Below are positions 50,856 through 61,631 of a stretch of DNA of 64,000 nucleotides, piece after piece. The stretch lies in assembly GCA_963729295.1 (NCBI GenBank), contig CAVSNJ010000028.1:186001-250000 (forward strand). The letters run 5' to 3'. A program made the translations under genes and the position numbers. How positions within the stretch are numbered: the stretch's first letter is position 1; every line of letters starts with the position of its first letter. Source of the stretch: DATJLY01 sp963729295 (lineage in GTDB: Bacteria; Pseudomonadota; Alphaproteobacteria; ATCC43930; CGMCC-115725). Under the pieces are notes generated by a model. The model was given only the letters and a program-made list of their open reading frames with translations. It ran no database searches and was not told where the DNA came from.

Positions 50856-52151
50856 ATGATCCCGCGCTACAGCCGGCCCGAGATGAGCGCGATCTGGGAG
50901 CCGGAGACCCGCTTCCGCATCTGGCTCGAGATCGAGACGCTGGCGGCCGAGGCGCTCGAAGAGGCGGGCGTGATCCCCAAGGGCGTGGCTGAGGCGGTGC
51001 GCGCGCGCGGCTCCTTCGAGGTCGCGCGCATCGACGAGATCGAGCGCGAGACCAAGCACGACGTCGTGGCGTTCCTCACGAACGTCGCCGAACATGTCGG
51101 GCCCGAGGCGCGCTTCGTGCACCAGGGCCTCACCTCGAGCGACGTGCTCGACACCTGCCTTGCCGTGCAGCTGAAGCGTGCGAGCGACATTCTGCTCGCC
51201 GACATCGACACGCTGCTCGCGGTGCTGAAGCGTCGCGCGATGGAGCACAAGCGCACGATCACGATCGGCCGCAGCCACGGCATCCATGCCGAGCCGACGA
51301 CCTTCGGCGTGAAGCTCGCGGGCTTCTATGCCGAGTTCTCCCGCGCCCGCGCGCGGCTCCAACGCGCGAAGGACGAGATCGCGACCTGCGCCATCTCGGG
51401 CGCAGTCGGCACCTTCGCCGACGTGCCGCCGACGGTCGAGGCGCATGTGGCCAAAAGGCTCGGGCTCGCGGTCGAGCCGGTGTCGAGCCAGGTCATCCCG
51501 CGCGACCGCCACGCCTATTACTTCGCGACGCTCGCGGTGATCGCGAGCTCGATCGAACGGCTCGCGACCGAGATCCGCCATTTGCAGCGCACCGAGCTGC
51601 GCGAGGCGGAGGAGTATTTCGCGCCGGGCCAAAAAGGTTCCTCCGCCATGCCGCACAAGCGCAACCCGGTGCTGGCGGAAAATTTGTGCGGCCTCGCGCG
51701 CCTCGTGCGGGCAGCGGCGGCTCCGGCGCTCGAGGACGTGGCGCTCTGGCACGAGCGCGACATCTCGCACAGCTCGGTCGAGCGCGTCATCGCGCCCGAT
51801 GCGACGATCGCGCTCGATTTCTCGCTGGCGCGGCTCGCCGGGCTCATCGACAAGCTCTTGGTCTATCCCGAGGCGATGCGCGACAATCTCGCGCGGCTCC
51901 AAGGCCTGCACAATTCGCAGCGCGTGCTTCTAGCGCTGACGCAGGCCGGCATGAGCCGGGAGGATGCCTATCGCGCGGTGCAGAAGAGCGCGATGGATTC
52001 GTGGCGCACCGGCACGCCGTTCCTCGATCTTCTGGCGGCCGATGCCGAGGTGACGCGCCACCTGCCGCGCGAACAGCTCGCGCAGCATTTCGACGACGCC
52101 TATCACCTCAAACACGTCGATACGATTTTCGCCCGCGTGTTCGGGACGTAG
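50856..52151 (+). CDS. purB: adenylosuccinate lyase
   Basis: 431 residues. Catalyses two fumarate-releasing steps in purine synthesis: SAICAR to AICAR, and adenylosuccinate to AMP. Signature SSAMPHKRNPVLAEN (the mobile loop with the catalytic Ser), GLTSSDVLDTCL, and TIGRSHGIHAEPTTFG with the general-acid His. MIPRYSRPEM start is typical. Solo unit here; purC, purS, purQ and purL follow further down. Confidence 0.96.
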   Translation: MIPRYSRPEMSAIWEPETRFRIWLEIETLAAEALEEAGVIPKGVAEAVRARGSFEVARIDEIERETKHDVVAFLTNVAEHVGPEARFVHQGLTSSDVLDTCLAVQLKRASDILLADIDTLLAVLKRRAMEHKRTITIGRSHGIHAEPTTFGVKLAGFYAEFSRARARLQRAKDEIATCAISGAVGTFADVPPTVEAHVAKRLGLAVEPVSSQVIPRDRHAYYFATLAVIASSIERLATEIRHLQRTELREAEEYFAPGQKGSSAMPHKRNPVLAENLCGLARLVRAAAAPALEDVALWHERDISHSSVERVIAPDATIALDFSLARLAGLIDKLLVYPEAMRDNLARLQGLHNSQRVLLALTQAGMSREDAYRAVQKSAMDSWRTGTPFLDLLAADAEVTRHLPREQLAQHFDDAYHLKHVDTIFARVFGT

Positions 52152-52159
52152 CGCCCGCA

Positions 52160-52232
52160 AGATTGCCTCGCCGCGCTGGCACTGACGGTTTGCTTGTCAT
52201 TGCGAGGCGCAGCGCGAGGAAGCAATCTCTTG
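52160..52232. repeat. REP-like inverted pair between purB and an NTF2-like gene
   Basis: Two arms, GATTGCCTCGCCGCGCTGGC (from 52160) and the opposite-sense TGTCATTGCGAGGCGCAGCG (52195-52232, ending AGCAATCTCTTG), are related to the element at 43586-43635. Paired arms of this kind are typical of REP doublets moved by RAYT transposases; no such gene is in the window. Confidence 0.65.
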
Positions 52233-52288
52233 CGCGACGAGCCGCCTCGCATCGGGCCGGCGCGGCCACCAGCCACGGGATTACACCC

Positions 52289-52672
52289 ATGAACGATCGC
52301 TCGGCGTCGATTGATACGCTCAAGGCCGTCCTCGCGGCCTTCAATGCCCACGATCTCGACCGCATCATGGACTTTTTTTCCGACGATTGCGTGCTCGAGA
52401 TGCCGCGCGGGACCCATCCGTGGGGCGCCCGCTTCGTCGGCGCGGCCGCGGTGCGCGAAGGATTGCGCGCGCGCTTTACCGGCATTCCGGACGTGCATTA
52501 CGGCGACGACACTCATTTCGTTATCGGCGACCTCGGCGTCTCGAAATGGACGTTGTCCGGGACCGCGGCGAACGGCGAGCGGATCGAGGTTCGCGGCTGC
52601 GACTTCTTCACGTTCCGCGACGGCAGGATCGTGAAGAAAGACAGCTACTGGAAGATTCGCGAAACGAGGTGA
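52289..52672 (+). CDS. NTF2-like (SnoaL-type) protein
   Basis: 127 residues: TLKAVLAAFNAHDLDRIMDFFSDDCVLEMPRG, GAAAVREGLRARF, then YGDDTHFVIGDLGVSKWTLSG strands and FFTFRDGRIVKKDSYWKI. The cone fold can be an isomerase, hydrolase or ligand carrier; no catalytic pair is certain. The gene follows the REP pair by 57 bases and overlaps nothing; the DUF2784 gene is eight bases downstream. Confidence 0.85.
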   Translation: MNDRSASIDTLKAVLAAFNAHDLDRIMDFFSDDCVLEMPRGTHPWGARFVGAAAVREGLRARFTGIPDVHYGDDTHFVIGDLGVSKWTLSGTAANGERIEVRGCDFFTFRDGRIVKKDSYWKIRETR

Positions 52673-52680
52673 CGGCGGGA

Positions 52681-53154
52681 ATGAGCCGTCACATTCTCCT
52701 CGTTGCGGCCGCCACGATCTTCTGGGCGCACATGGCGATCGTCGCCTTCAATGTCGCGGGCCTCGTGGTCATTCCGCTGGGCGCGTGGCGCAAATGGCGG
52801 TTCGTGCGAAATTTCTGGCTCAGGGCGCTCCATCTCGCGGCGCTCGTCGTCGTGGCGCTTCAGGCCGTAGCGGGAGACGCATGCTTCCTCACACTCTGGC
52901 AGAGCGATTTTTTGGCGCGCGCCGGGGAAGCCGCGTCTTACGAGCCGTTGCTCCAGCGTTGGGTCGAAGCGATCGTGTTCTGGCCGCTGCCGATCTGGGT
53001 CTTCGCGGCGCTCTATTGCGCCGTCGCGCTTTACACGCTGCTGCTGTGGCGCTTCGTGCCACCCGACACTCCGTTCAGGCGGGAACGGCGCGGCGCGCCG
53101 CCGCGCGCGCCGGCGCCAGGCGCCTCAGCACGAGAATGGCGAGAACCGAGATGA
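52681..53154 (+). CDS. DUF2784-like membrane protein
   Basis: 157 residues with three to four membrane helices (for example FWAHMAIVAFNVAGLVVIPLG and LPIWVFAALYCAVALYTLLLW) and WRKWRFVRNFWLRALHLAA between. The pattern matches DUF2784 proteins of unknown function. The last 27 codons are Arg/Pro-rich and overlap the convergent MFS gene by 80 bases, so the extension may be a recent readthrough of an original stop. Confidence 0.75.
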   Translation: MSRHILLVAAATIFWAHMAIVAFNVAGLVVIPLGAWRKWRFVRNFWLRALHLAALVVVALQAVAGDACFLTLWQSDFLARAGEAASYEPLLQRWVEAIVFWPLPIWVFAALYCAVALYTLLLWRFVPPDTPFRRERRGAPPRAPAPGASAREWREPR

Positions 53155-54418
53155 CCGGCGGCACGGCCGCGACCGCGAACAGCGCCTCGCGACCCAAATG
53201 GAACGCCAGCACCGCGCCACCGATCGCCGGGCCGATCACCGCGCCGATACGGCCGATGCCGAGCGCCCAGCCGACGCCGGTCGCGCGGATGTAGGTCGGA
53301 TAGAAGGCGGCGGCCAAGGCGTTCGCCGTGTTCTGGCCGGCGACGTTGCCGGCACCGACGGCGATGGCGGAGAAGAGGATCCATCCGAGGTCCGTGCCGG
53401 ACACGCCGAACGCCAGCATGCCGACGACCGAGACGCAATAGGCCGGGAGGAGCACGGCAAAGCAGCCCTGGCGGTTCAGCACCGGCACCGTGGCGACGCA
53501 CGCGACGACGCCGGAGAACGCAAGCGTCGCCTGCACGTCGACCGCGGTCGAAAGCGCGAGCCCCGCCTGGTGCAGCACGATCGGCAGCCAGCTCGAGATC
53601 AGGAAGATATCGAGGAGGCTCATGAAGAACACGACCCAGAGGAGGGCAGTGCCGAGCGCGCGGCCCTCGCGGAAGAGATGGCCGACGGTGAAGCCCGCTT
53701 TCCTTTCCTCGGCGATGACGAAGCGCGTGGCGGCGGTGAACGGCGCCGCGGGATTGATGCGCGCGAGAACGACGGCGATACGCGCGGGCGCAGCACCGCT
53801 CACGACGAGATGGCGGATCGATTCCGGCAGGAGGAAGACGAAGGCCGGCGCCAACGCGAGCGGCAACAGGCCGCCGGCGATAAACACGGAGGGCCAGCCG
53901 AAATGCGGGATGAGCCAGCCGGAGAGATATCCGCCGAGCGAGGAGCCCAATGGGAAGCCCACGAACATGAGCGCCGTCATGCCGGTGCGCGAGCGCTCGG
54001 GGAAGTATTCGGACGTGAGCGCGATCGCGTTGGGCGTGCCGCCGCCGATGCCGAGGCCGGTGAGGAAGCGCAGGAGCGACAGGCTCGTGAGCGACCCGGC
54101 CGAAGCCGAGAGCAGCGAGAAGACGCCGAAGCCGACGACGCTCCCGAGCATGACGGTGCGGCGCCCGATCCGGTCGGCCAAGGGCGCGATGACGAGGCAG
54201 CCAACGAGCAGACCCAGTAGTCCCGCCATGAAGGCCGGGGTGAAGCTTTGCGGCGCGAGGCCCCAGTCCTTCACCACGGCGGGTGCGACGAAGCCGATAT
54301 TGAGCGCGTCGAACCCTTCGAGCATCGCCGTGGCGGCGCACACCGCCATGACCCAGATTTGCAGCCGGCTGATCTTCTGGCGGTTGATCCACTCCGCGAC
54401 ATCGACAGTGGGGGTCAT
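53075..54418 (-). CDS. MFS transporter, aromatic-acid:H+ symporter (AAHS) type
   Basis: 447 residues, twelve helices. MLEGFDALNIGFVAPAVVKDW in helix 1 and LADRIGRRTVMLGSV after helix 2 are AAHS hallmarks; a second loop motif is at VLNRQGCF (degenerate). Family members import benzoates, hydroxybenzoates and similar acids. ATG 54418 lies 14 bases downstream of the binding-protein stop, in the same leftward operon, an unusual pairing. Confidence 0.88.
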   Translation of the reverse strand: MTPTVDVAEWINRQKISRLQIWVMAVCAATAMLEGFDALNIGFVAPAVVKDWGLAPQSFTPAFMAGLLGLLVGCLVIAPLADRIGRRTVMLGSVVGFGVFSLLSASAGSLTSLSLLRFLTGLGIGGGTPNAIALTSEYFPERSRTGMTALMFVGFPLGSSLGGYLSGWLIPHFGWPSVFIAGGLLPLALAPAFVFLLPESIRHLVVSGAAPARIAVVLARINPAAPFTAATRFVIAEERKAGFTVGHLFREGRALGTALLWVVFFMSLLDIFLISSWLPIVLHQAGLALSTAVDVQATLAFSGVVACVATVPVLNRQGCFAVLLPAYCVSVVGMLAFGVSGTDLGWILFSAIAVGAGNVAGQNTANALAAAFYPTYIRATGVGWALGIGRIGAVIGPAIGGAVLAFHLGREALFAVAAVPPVISVLAILVLRRLAPARAAARRAVPA

Positions 54419-54432
54419 GGCTCGAACCTCCC

Positions 54433-55476
54433 TTACTTCGAGGACGCCGTCTCCTCCTTGGCATAGCGCTTGGCGGCGCGTTCGACGAAGCTCAGATCGG
54501 CGTATTTCTTGATGTCGAGCGATTCCTTGATGAATCCGAACTTCACCTCGGCGTCGATGTTGCGCTGGAGCGCGACGAGATCGGGCTTGGCATCAGGATC
54601 GTGATATTCGTCCTTCCTGGTGAGGTAATAGGGCTCGAACATCGATGCGGGCTGCTTCGTCACGCCGGAGACGAACTTGATCGCCTCATTGCGGTTGGCC
54701 GGGTTCAGCATCCAGTGCGTGCCGCGCACCAGATCGTCGAAGAAATCGTCGAGCGCCGCGCGGTTCTCATCGAGAAAGCCCTTGCGCGCCGTCATCACGA
54801 TCATCTGCGAGGTGCCCATGCCGTCGCGCATGGTGAAGAGCGTGTGCGCGCCCTTCTGGACCTCGGGTGCGAAATCGAACGGCTCGACCATCGACACGAC
54901 ATCGGCCTTGCCCTGGAGCAGCATCGCGCCGATCGTCGGGAAATTCGCCTCGACGATCGAATAGTCGCGCGGAAACATGAGCCCGTGCTTAGCCAGGACC
55001 GCGCGCCCGGCGATATCGACCGCGGCGCCGATCACGTTGATGCCGAGCACCTTGCCCTTCAGGTCCTCGACCTTCTTTATGCCGCTGTCGTTGCGCACCA
55101 TATAGTCGATCGAGTCATAGCCGGGATGGCCGTCCTGGAAGCCGTCGGCGATCACGCGCAGGTCGTCCAGGTGCGCGTTCTCGATGGCGAGCGGCAGGCT
55201 TGAATAGGCGAGCGAGGCGATCTCGAGCTGGCCGGCGGCAAGCGCCGTGATCTCCGGCGACGTGCCCTGGAAGCGCGTCGGCTCGACCGTGTAGGTCTTG
55301 CCGTAGTTCTTCAGGATGTCGGGCTTCTCGAACACCAGGGGCGCCATGTCGTTCGATATCACGACCCAGCCGATCCGGATGTTCAGCGGCTCGGCCGCCG
55401 TCGCGGAGCCGTCCGGCAAGAGCGGCTGCGCCAAAAACAGGGCTGTCGCGGCAGACACCAATAACCTGGCGCGCAT
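54433..55476 (-). CDS. ABC-type periplasmic substrate-binding protein (NMT1/SsuA family)
   Basis: 347 residues: signal peptide (LLVSAATALFLAQPLLP to TAAEP), then the two-lobed binding fold with RIGWVVISND, the hinge and lid signatures LDDLRVIADG and KVEDLKGKVLGINV, VSMVEPFDFAPEV. These receptors bind sulfonates, nitrate/taurine or thiamine precursors. No permease or ATPase adjoins it; it could use the MFS neighbour's substrate, or an ABC complex elsewhere such as the orphan ATPase at 17042. Likely operon leader. Confidence 0.86.
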   Translation of the reverse strand: MRARLLVSAATALFLAQPLLPDGSATAAEPLNIRIGWVVISNDMAPLVFEKPDILKNYGKTYTVEPTRFQGTSPEITALAAGQLEIASLAYSSLPLAIENAHLDDLRVIADGFQDGHPGYDSIDYMVRNDSGIKKVEDLKGKVLGINVIGAAVDIAGRAVLAKHGLMFPRDYSIVEANFPTIGAMLLQGKADVVSMVEPFDFAPEVQKGAHTLFTMRDGMGTSQMIVMTARKGFLDENRAALDDFFDDLVRGTHWMLNPANRNEAIKFVSGVTKQPASMFEPYYLTRKDEYHDPDAKPDLVALQRNIDAEVKFGFIKESLDIKKYADLSFVERAAKRYAKEETASSK

Positions 55477-55592
55477 CGTTCCCTCCCTCGGATGAGCGGC
55501 ATTCGCCGTTCTTTCTCTCGTGACACTATGTCACGGTCGACGCCGCCGGCCAATCGAAAGCTGAAATCGGGAATGAGGAACGGTCCCGTGTC

Positions 55593-55916
55593 TCAGTTCG
55601 TGGCGCCCAATTGTTTGCGCGCCTCGCTGTCGAAATGCTCGGCCTCGAGGGTGATCCGCGCGCGGTCGAGCGTGACGCCCTTTGCCGCGAAATCGCGCGC
55701 GATGTGTTCAACCTCGGCTTCGTCGCCGCCGCGCTGCAACCCGAGCGCGGCGATGCGGCCGGCATAGGCCTCGGCCTCGGCGCCGGCGAGGCCCAAATGC
55801 TTCGCGGCCCAAAGCCCTAACAGCTTGCGGCGGCGCGAGCGCACCTTGAACGCCATTTCCTGATCGTGCTCGAACTTGCGCTCGAAACTCTTCTCGCGGT
55901 CATCGAAGCTCGGCAT
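55593..55916 (-). CDS. DUF1476 protein (alphaproteobacterial, ATPase-inhibitor zeta type)
   Basis: 107 residues: MPSFDDREKSFERKFEHDQEMAFKVRSRRRKLLGLWAAK is diagnostic of DUF1476. Its Paracoccus member is the zeta subunit that blocks ATP hydrolysis by F1. Mostly helical, cytosolic. ATG 55916 diverges from the NRDE gene over 66 bases. In many alphaproteobacteria it lies beside the purine genes, as here. Confidence 0.93.
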   Translation of the reverse strand: MPSFDDREKSFERKFEHDQEMAFKVRSRRRKLLGLWAAKHLGLAGAEAEAYAGRIAALGLQRGGDEAEVEHIARDFAAKGVTLDRARITLEAEHFDSEARKQLGATN

Positions 55917-55982
55917 GGCGTGCACCAGATTCCGTTCGGCGGCGATTATGGAACGTTCTATCGTGCGCGGCGAGGTGGCATC

Positions 55983-56726
55983 TTGTGTACGCTCGTGATC
56001 CTGCGCCGGCCCGGCCACGATTGGCCCTTGATCCTCGGCGCCAACCGCGACGAGATGATCGAACGGCCGTGGCAGGAGCCGGGGCGGCACTGGCCCGACC
56101 GGCCTGAGGTGGTGGCCGGGCGCGACGTGCTCGCGGGCGGCTCGTGGCTCGGGCTCAACGATTTCGGCGTCGCCGCCGCGGTGCTGAACCGGCACGGCTC
56201 GCTGGGCCCGGCGCCGGGGCAGCGCTCGCGCGGCGAACTGGTGCTCGAAGCGCTCGACCATGCCGATGCGCGCGAGGCGGCCAAAGCGCTCGCCACGCTC
56301 GAGCCGAAGGCATACCGCACCTTCAACCTCGTCGTCGCCGACAATCGCGACGCGTTCTGGCTGCGCCACGCCGACCCAAGCGGGACCTTGCCGATCTCGG
56401 TGACGGAGATCGACGCGGGATTGTCGATGCTCGCTGCGGGCGACGTCAACGACGAGACGCCGCGCCTCCAGCGCTATCGCCCGCTTTTCGCCGCGGCCGA
56501 AGCGCCCGATCCCGCGCGCGAGGCCTACGACGCCTGGGAGCGGCTTTTGGGCGATGGCGGCGACGGCGCGGACAGCGCCATGCGCTTTCGCACATCGGGC
56601 GGCTTCGCCACGATCTCGAGCGCGATCGTGGCGCTGCCGTCGGTCGAGCATGCGAACGAGCGCTGGCGCTTCCGCTTCGCCGCGCATCAGCCGGAGGCCG
56701 CGCCCTGGCATGACGTGCGCGGCTGA
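55983..56726 (+). CDS. NRDE (TANGO2)-family protein
   Basis: 247 residues. The start is TTG 55983 (CGAGGTGGCATC upstream), which puts Cys at position 2 (M-C-T-L-V-I-L), the N-terminal nucleophile of the family; other starts would bury it. LGANRDEMIERPWQEP follows, with the NRDE motif, then GGSWLGLNDFG and NLVVAD. The family (human TANGO2) is tied to haem or lipid handling; function in bacteria is unknown. It is 21 bases before purC. Confidence 0.87.
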   Translation: MCTLVILRRPGHDWPLILGANRDEMIERPWQEPGRHWPDRPEVVAGRDVLAGGSWLGLNDFGVAAAVLNRHGSLGPAPGQRSRGELVLEALDHADAREAAKALATLEPKAYRTFNLVVADNRDAFWLRHADPSGTLPISVTEIDAGLSMLAAGDVNDETPRLQRYRPLFAAAEAPDPAREAYDAWERLLGDGGDGADSAMRFRTSGGFATISSAIVALPSVEHANERWRFRFAAHQPEAAPWHDVRG

Positions 56727-56747
56727 GCTATAGAGCGCGCGGCACAA

Positions 56748-57512
56748 ATGGCTCGGCGCAAGCAGATTTACGAAGGCGAGGCCAAGGTCCTGTTCGAGGG
56801 CCCGGAGCCGGGCACGCTCGTCCAGTATTTCAAGGACGACGCCAGCGCCGACAACAACCAGAAGCGCGGCACCATCACCGGCAAAGGCGTCCTCAACAAC
56901 CGCATCAGCGAATACCTCATGCTGAAGCTCGCCGAGATCGGCATCCCGACGCATTTCGTGCGCCGGCTCAACATGCGCGAGCAGCTCGTGCGCCACGTCG
57001 AGATCATCCCGATCGCGGTCGTGGTGCGGAACGTCGTGGCCGGCTCGCTCGCCACGCGGCTCGGCATCGCCGAAGGCACGCCGCTCTCGCGCTCGATCGT
57101 CGAGTACTATCTGAAGAACGCGAAACTCGGCAATCCGATGGTGTCGGAAGAGCACATCACCGCGTTCGGCTGGGCCGCGACCCAGGATCTCGACGACATG
57201 ATGCAGATGTCGCTGCGGATCGACGATTTCCTGACCGGGCTTTTTCTCGGCGTGGGATTGAGGCTCGTCGATTTCCAGCTCGAGTTCGGCCGGCTCTACG
57301 ACAATGACGAGATGCGGATCGTCTTGGCCGACGAGATCAGCCCCGACAATTGCCGCCTCTGGGACATCAAGACCAACGAGAAGATGGACAAGGACCGGTT
57401 CCGTCGCGACCTCGGCCGGGTCGAGGAGGCCTACCAGGAGGTGGCGCGGCGCTTGGGCATCCTGCCCGAGGGCGCGCCCGGCGATCTGCGCGGGCCGCAG
57501 AGCGTGCAGTGA
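56748..57512 (+). CDS. purC: phosphoribosylaminoimidazole-succinocarboxamide synthase
   Basis: 254 residues, ATP-dependent joining of CAIR and aspartate to SAICAR. KQIYEGEAKVLFEGPEPGTLVQYFKDDASA holds the ATP site, RRLNMREQLVRHVEIIPIAVVVRN the substrate site, ILADEISPDNCRLWD the metal region. Ends in GTGA overlap with purS. First of the purine run at the right end of the window. Confidence 0.96.
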   Translation: MARRKQIYEGEAKVLFEGPEPGTLVQYFKDDASADNNQKRGTITGKGVLNNRISEYLMLKLAEIGIPTHFVRRLNMREQLVRHVEIIPIAVVVRNVVAGSLATRLGIAEGTPLSRSIVEYYLKNAKLGNPMVSEEHITAFGWAATQDLDDMMQMSLRIDDFLTGLFLGVGLRLVDFQLEFGRLYDNDEMRIVLADEISPDNCRLWDIKTNEKMDKDRFRRDLGRVEEAYQEVARRLGILPEGAPGDLRGPQSVQ

Positions 57513-57751
57513 AGGCGCGCGTCCATATCATGCCGCGGGACGGCGTGCTCGACCCGCAGGGCAAGGCGATCGCGCACGCGCTCGGCTCCTTGGGATTTTC
57601 CGGCGTCGGCGAAGTGCGCCAGGGCAAGGTGATCGACCTCGAGCTCGCGGAGCGGGACCCCGCGCGCGCCAAGGCGGCGGTCGAGGAGATGTGCCGGAAG
57701 CTCCTCGCCAACACGCTCATCGAAAGCTACCGCATCGAACTCGACGGCTGA
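57509..57751 (+). CDS. purS: formylglycinamidine ribonucleotide synthase subunit PurS
   Basis: 80 residues, the small bridging subunit that docks PurQ to PurL in the three-subunit FGAM synthase. KARVHIMPRDGVLDPQGKAIAHALGSLGF and EEMCRKLLANTLIESYRIEL are standard. GTG 57509 is embedded in the purC stop (GTGA), so it is translationally coupled. Confidence 0.95.
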   Translation: MKARVHIMPRDGVLDPQGKAIAHALGSLGFSGVGEVRQGKVIDLELAERDPARAKAAVEEMCRKLLANTLIESYRIELDG

Positions 57752-57836
57752 GGCGGCCGGGAACGCGGGGCGCGGGGAACGCGCGGGGCCTTCGTTCCGT
57801 TCCCAACAGCGAGCGCAATCACTCACAGGGTGCCCC

Positions 57837-58031
57837 ATGGCAGCGACGCCGAAGCAGCGCAAAAAGACCAAGCGTGTCATGCACGAATGGAAGCATGGCA
57901 CGCTGAAGAGCGGCGGCCGCCGCAAGGTGAAGAGCCGCAAGCAGGCGATCGCGATCGCCATGTCCGAATCAGGCCAGTCGCGCAACCGCCCCATGCGCAA
58001 GAAGGGCGCCAAGCGCAAGCGGGGGCGGTAG
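57837..58031 (+). CDS. DUF6496-like small basic protein
   Basis: 64 residues, one third Lys or Arg: KKTKRVMHEWKHGTLKSGGRRKV and KQAIAIAMSESGQSRN give the DUF6496 pattern. Likely nucleic-acid bound. Function unknown. Lodged between purS and purQ in the same direction, which is not a classic purine neighbour; it probably rides on the same transcript. Confidence 0.8.
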   Translation: MAATPKQRKKTKRVMHEWKHGTLKSGGRRKVKSRKQAIAIAMSESGQSRNRPMRKKGAKRKRGR

Positions 58032-58110
58032 TCGGCCACTTCGGCGTCCTTCCCGTGCGCCGACCCATCCGCCCTTGAACCGCCGCTTCGGCCGCGTTAC
58101 ATCGCGCGGG

Positions 58111-58796
58111 ATGCAGGCGGCCGTCGTCGTCTTTCCCGGATCGAATCGCGAGCAAGACGTGGTGCTCGCCTTGGAACGCAGCTTCGGCCGGAAACCGCAC
58201 ATCGTCTGGCACCGCGACAGCGAGTTGCCGGCGGCCGACCTCATCGTCATTCCCGGCGGCTTCTCCTATGGCGACTATCTGCGCTGCGGCGCGATGGCGG
58301 CGCATTCGCCGATCATGCGCGCGATCACGGAGCGCGCGCGAGCCGGCACGCCGCTCGTCGGCATCTGCAACGGTTTTCAGGTGCTGACCGAGGCGGGCCT
58401 GCTGCCCGGCGCGCTCCTCGTCAACCGCACGCTGAAATTCCATTGCCGCGACGTTCATCTCCGCGTCGAGACGAGTACGAGCCTTTTCACGCGCGGCTAC
58501 AACGCGGGGCAGGTGATCCGCGTGCCCGTGGCGCACCACGACGGCAACTATTTCGCCGACCCTGACACGCTCGACCGGCTCGAGGGCGAGGGCCGCGTCG
58601 CCTTCCGCTATTGCGCGCCCGACGGCGCGATCGACGATGCCGCCAACGCCAACGGCTCGGCGCGCGCCATCGCCGGCGTCCTCAACGAGACGAAGACGGT
58701 TTTGGGCCTGATGCCGCATCCCGAGGATGCGACCGATCCGCTCTTGGGCTCGACCGATGGGCGCGCCTTCTTCGACGGGATCGCGGGGGCAATCGC

Positions 58797-58800
<4 letters not shown>
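58111..58800 (+). CDS. purQ: FGAM synthase glutaminase subunit PurQ
   Basis: 229 residues, class I glutamine amidotransferase feeding ammonia to PurL. Nucleophile Cys in VGICNGFQ (about residue 90), and the His-Glu pair in LMPHPEDAT (about 209). VFPGSNREQDV opens the domain. ATG 58111 chosen over upstream frame. The stop overlaps the purL TTG start. Confidence 0.96.
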
Positions 58801-60980
<2,180 letters not shown>

Positions 60981-61008
60981 GCCGCGGCGCCCGACGCCCG
61001 GAGGTAGC

Positions 61009-61245
61009 ATGGCGATCGATGCCGGCGAGATCGAGAGGCTCATCAAGGAAGGGCTTCCCGACGCGCACGTGACGATCGAGGACCTGCGCGGCGACGGCGA
61101 TCATTATGCGGCACTCGTCGTTTCATCTTCCTTCAAGGGCAAGTCCCGCGTGCAGCAGCATCAGATGGTGTACAAGGCCCTCCAGGGGCGCATGGGCAAC
61201 GAGCTTCATGCGCTGGCGCTGCAGACGAGCCTGCCCGAGGATTGA
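61009..61245 (+). CDS. bolA: BolA-family protein
   Basis: 78 residues: IERLIKEGLPDAHVTIEDLRGDGDHYAALVVSSSFKGKSRVQQHQMVY with the KGKSRVQQH core and the conserved His expected to share the [2Fe-2S] cluster of a monothiol glutaredoxin. GGAGGTAGC precedes ATG 61009. Its glutaredoxin partner follows 16 bases later, as in most alphaproteobacteria. Roles: iron-sulfur sensing and cluster handling. Confidence 0.95.
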   Translation: MAIDAGEIERLIKEGLPDAHVTIEDLRGDGDHYAALVVSSSFKGKSRVQQHQMVYKALQGRMGNELHALALQTSLPED

Positions 61246-61261
61246 AGCAAAGGATCTCCCC

Positions 61262-61597
61262 ATGACCGACGCCACCACCATCACCCGCATCAAGCAGGAT
61301 ATCACCGATAATCAGGTCGTGCTCTTCATGAAGGGGACGCCGGTCTTTCCGCAATGCGGCTTCTCGGCGGCGGTGGTGCAGATCCTGACCCAGCTCGGCA
61401 TCAAGTTCAAAGGCATCGACGTCTTGTCCGATCCCGCCGTGCGCCAGGCCATCAAGGATTTCTCGAGCTGGCCGACCATTCCGCAGCTCTACGTGAAGGG
61501 CGAGTTCGTCGGCGGCTGCGACATCATCCGCGAGATGTACGAGGCGGGCGAGCTGAAAGACCTGTTCGAGGAAAAGGGCATCCAAGTCCGCGCGTAG
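61262..61597 (+). CDS. grxD: monothiol glutaredoxin
   Basis: 111 residues, CGFS active site in FPQCGFSAAVVQIL, plus LFMKGTPVFP, SWPTIPQLYVKGEFVGGCDI. Binds a glutathione-ligated [2Fe-2S] cluster and delivers it, usually with BolA. ATG 61262 after AAAGGATCTCCCC. Ends a housekeeping block; the next genes run the other way. Confidence 0.96.
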   Translation: MTDATTITRIKQDITDNQVVLFMKGTPVFPQCGFSAAVVQILTQLGIKFKGIDVLSDPAVRQAIKDFSSWPTIPQLYVKGEFVGGCDIIREMYEAGELKDLFEEKGIQVRA

Positions 61598-61631
61598 GCG
61601 GCGCGTCCTCTTTCAGCCTTCAGAAGAAAAA

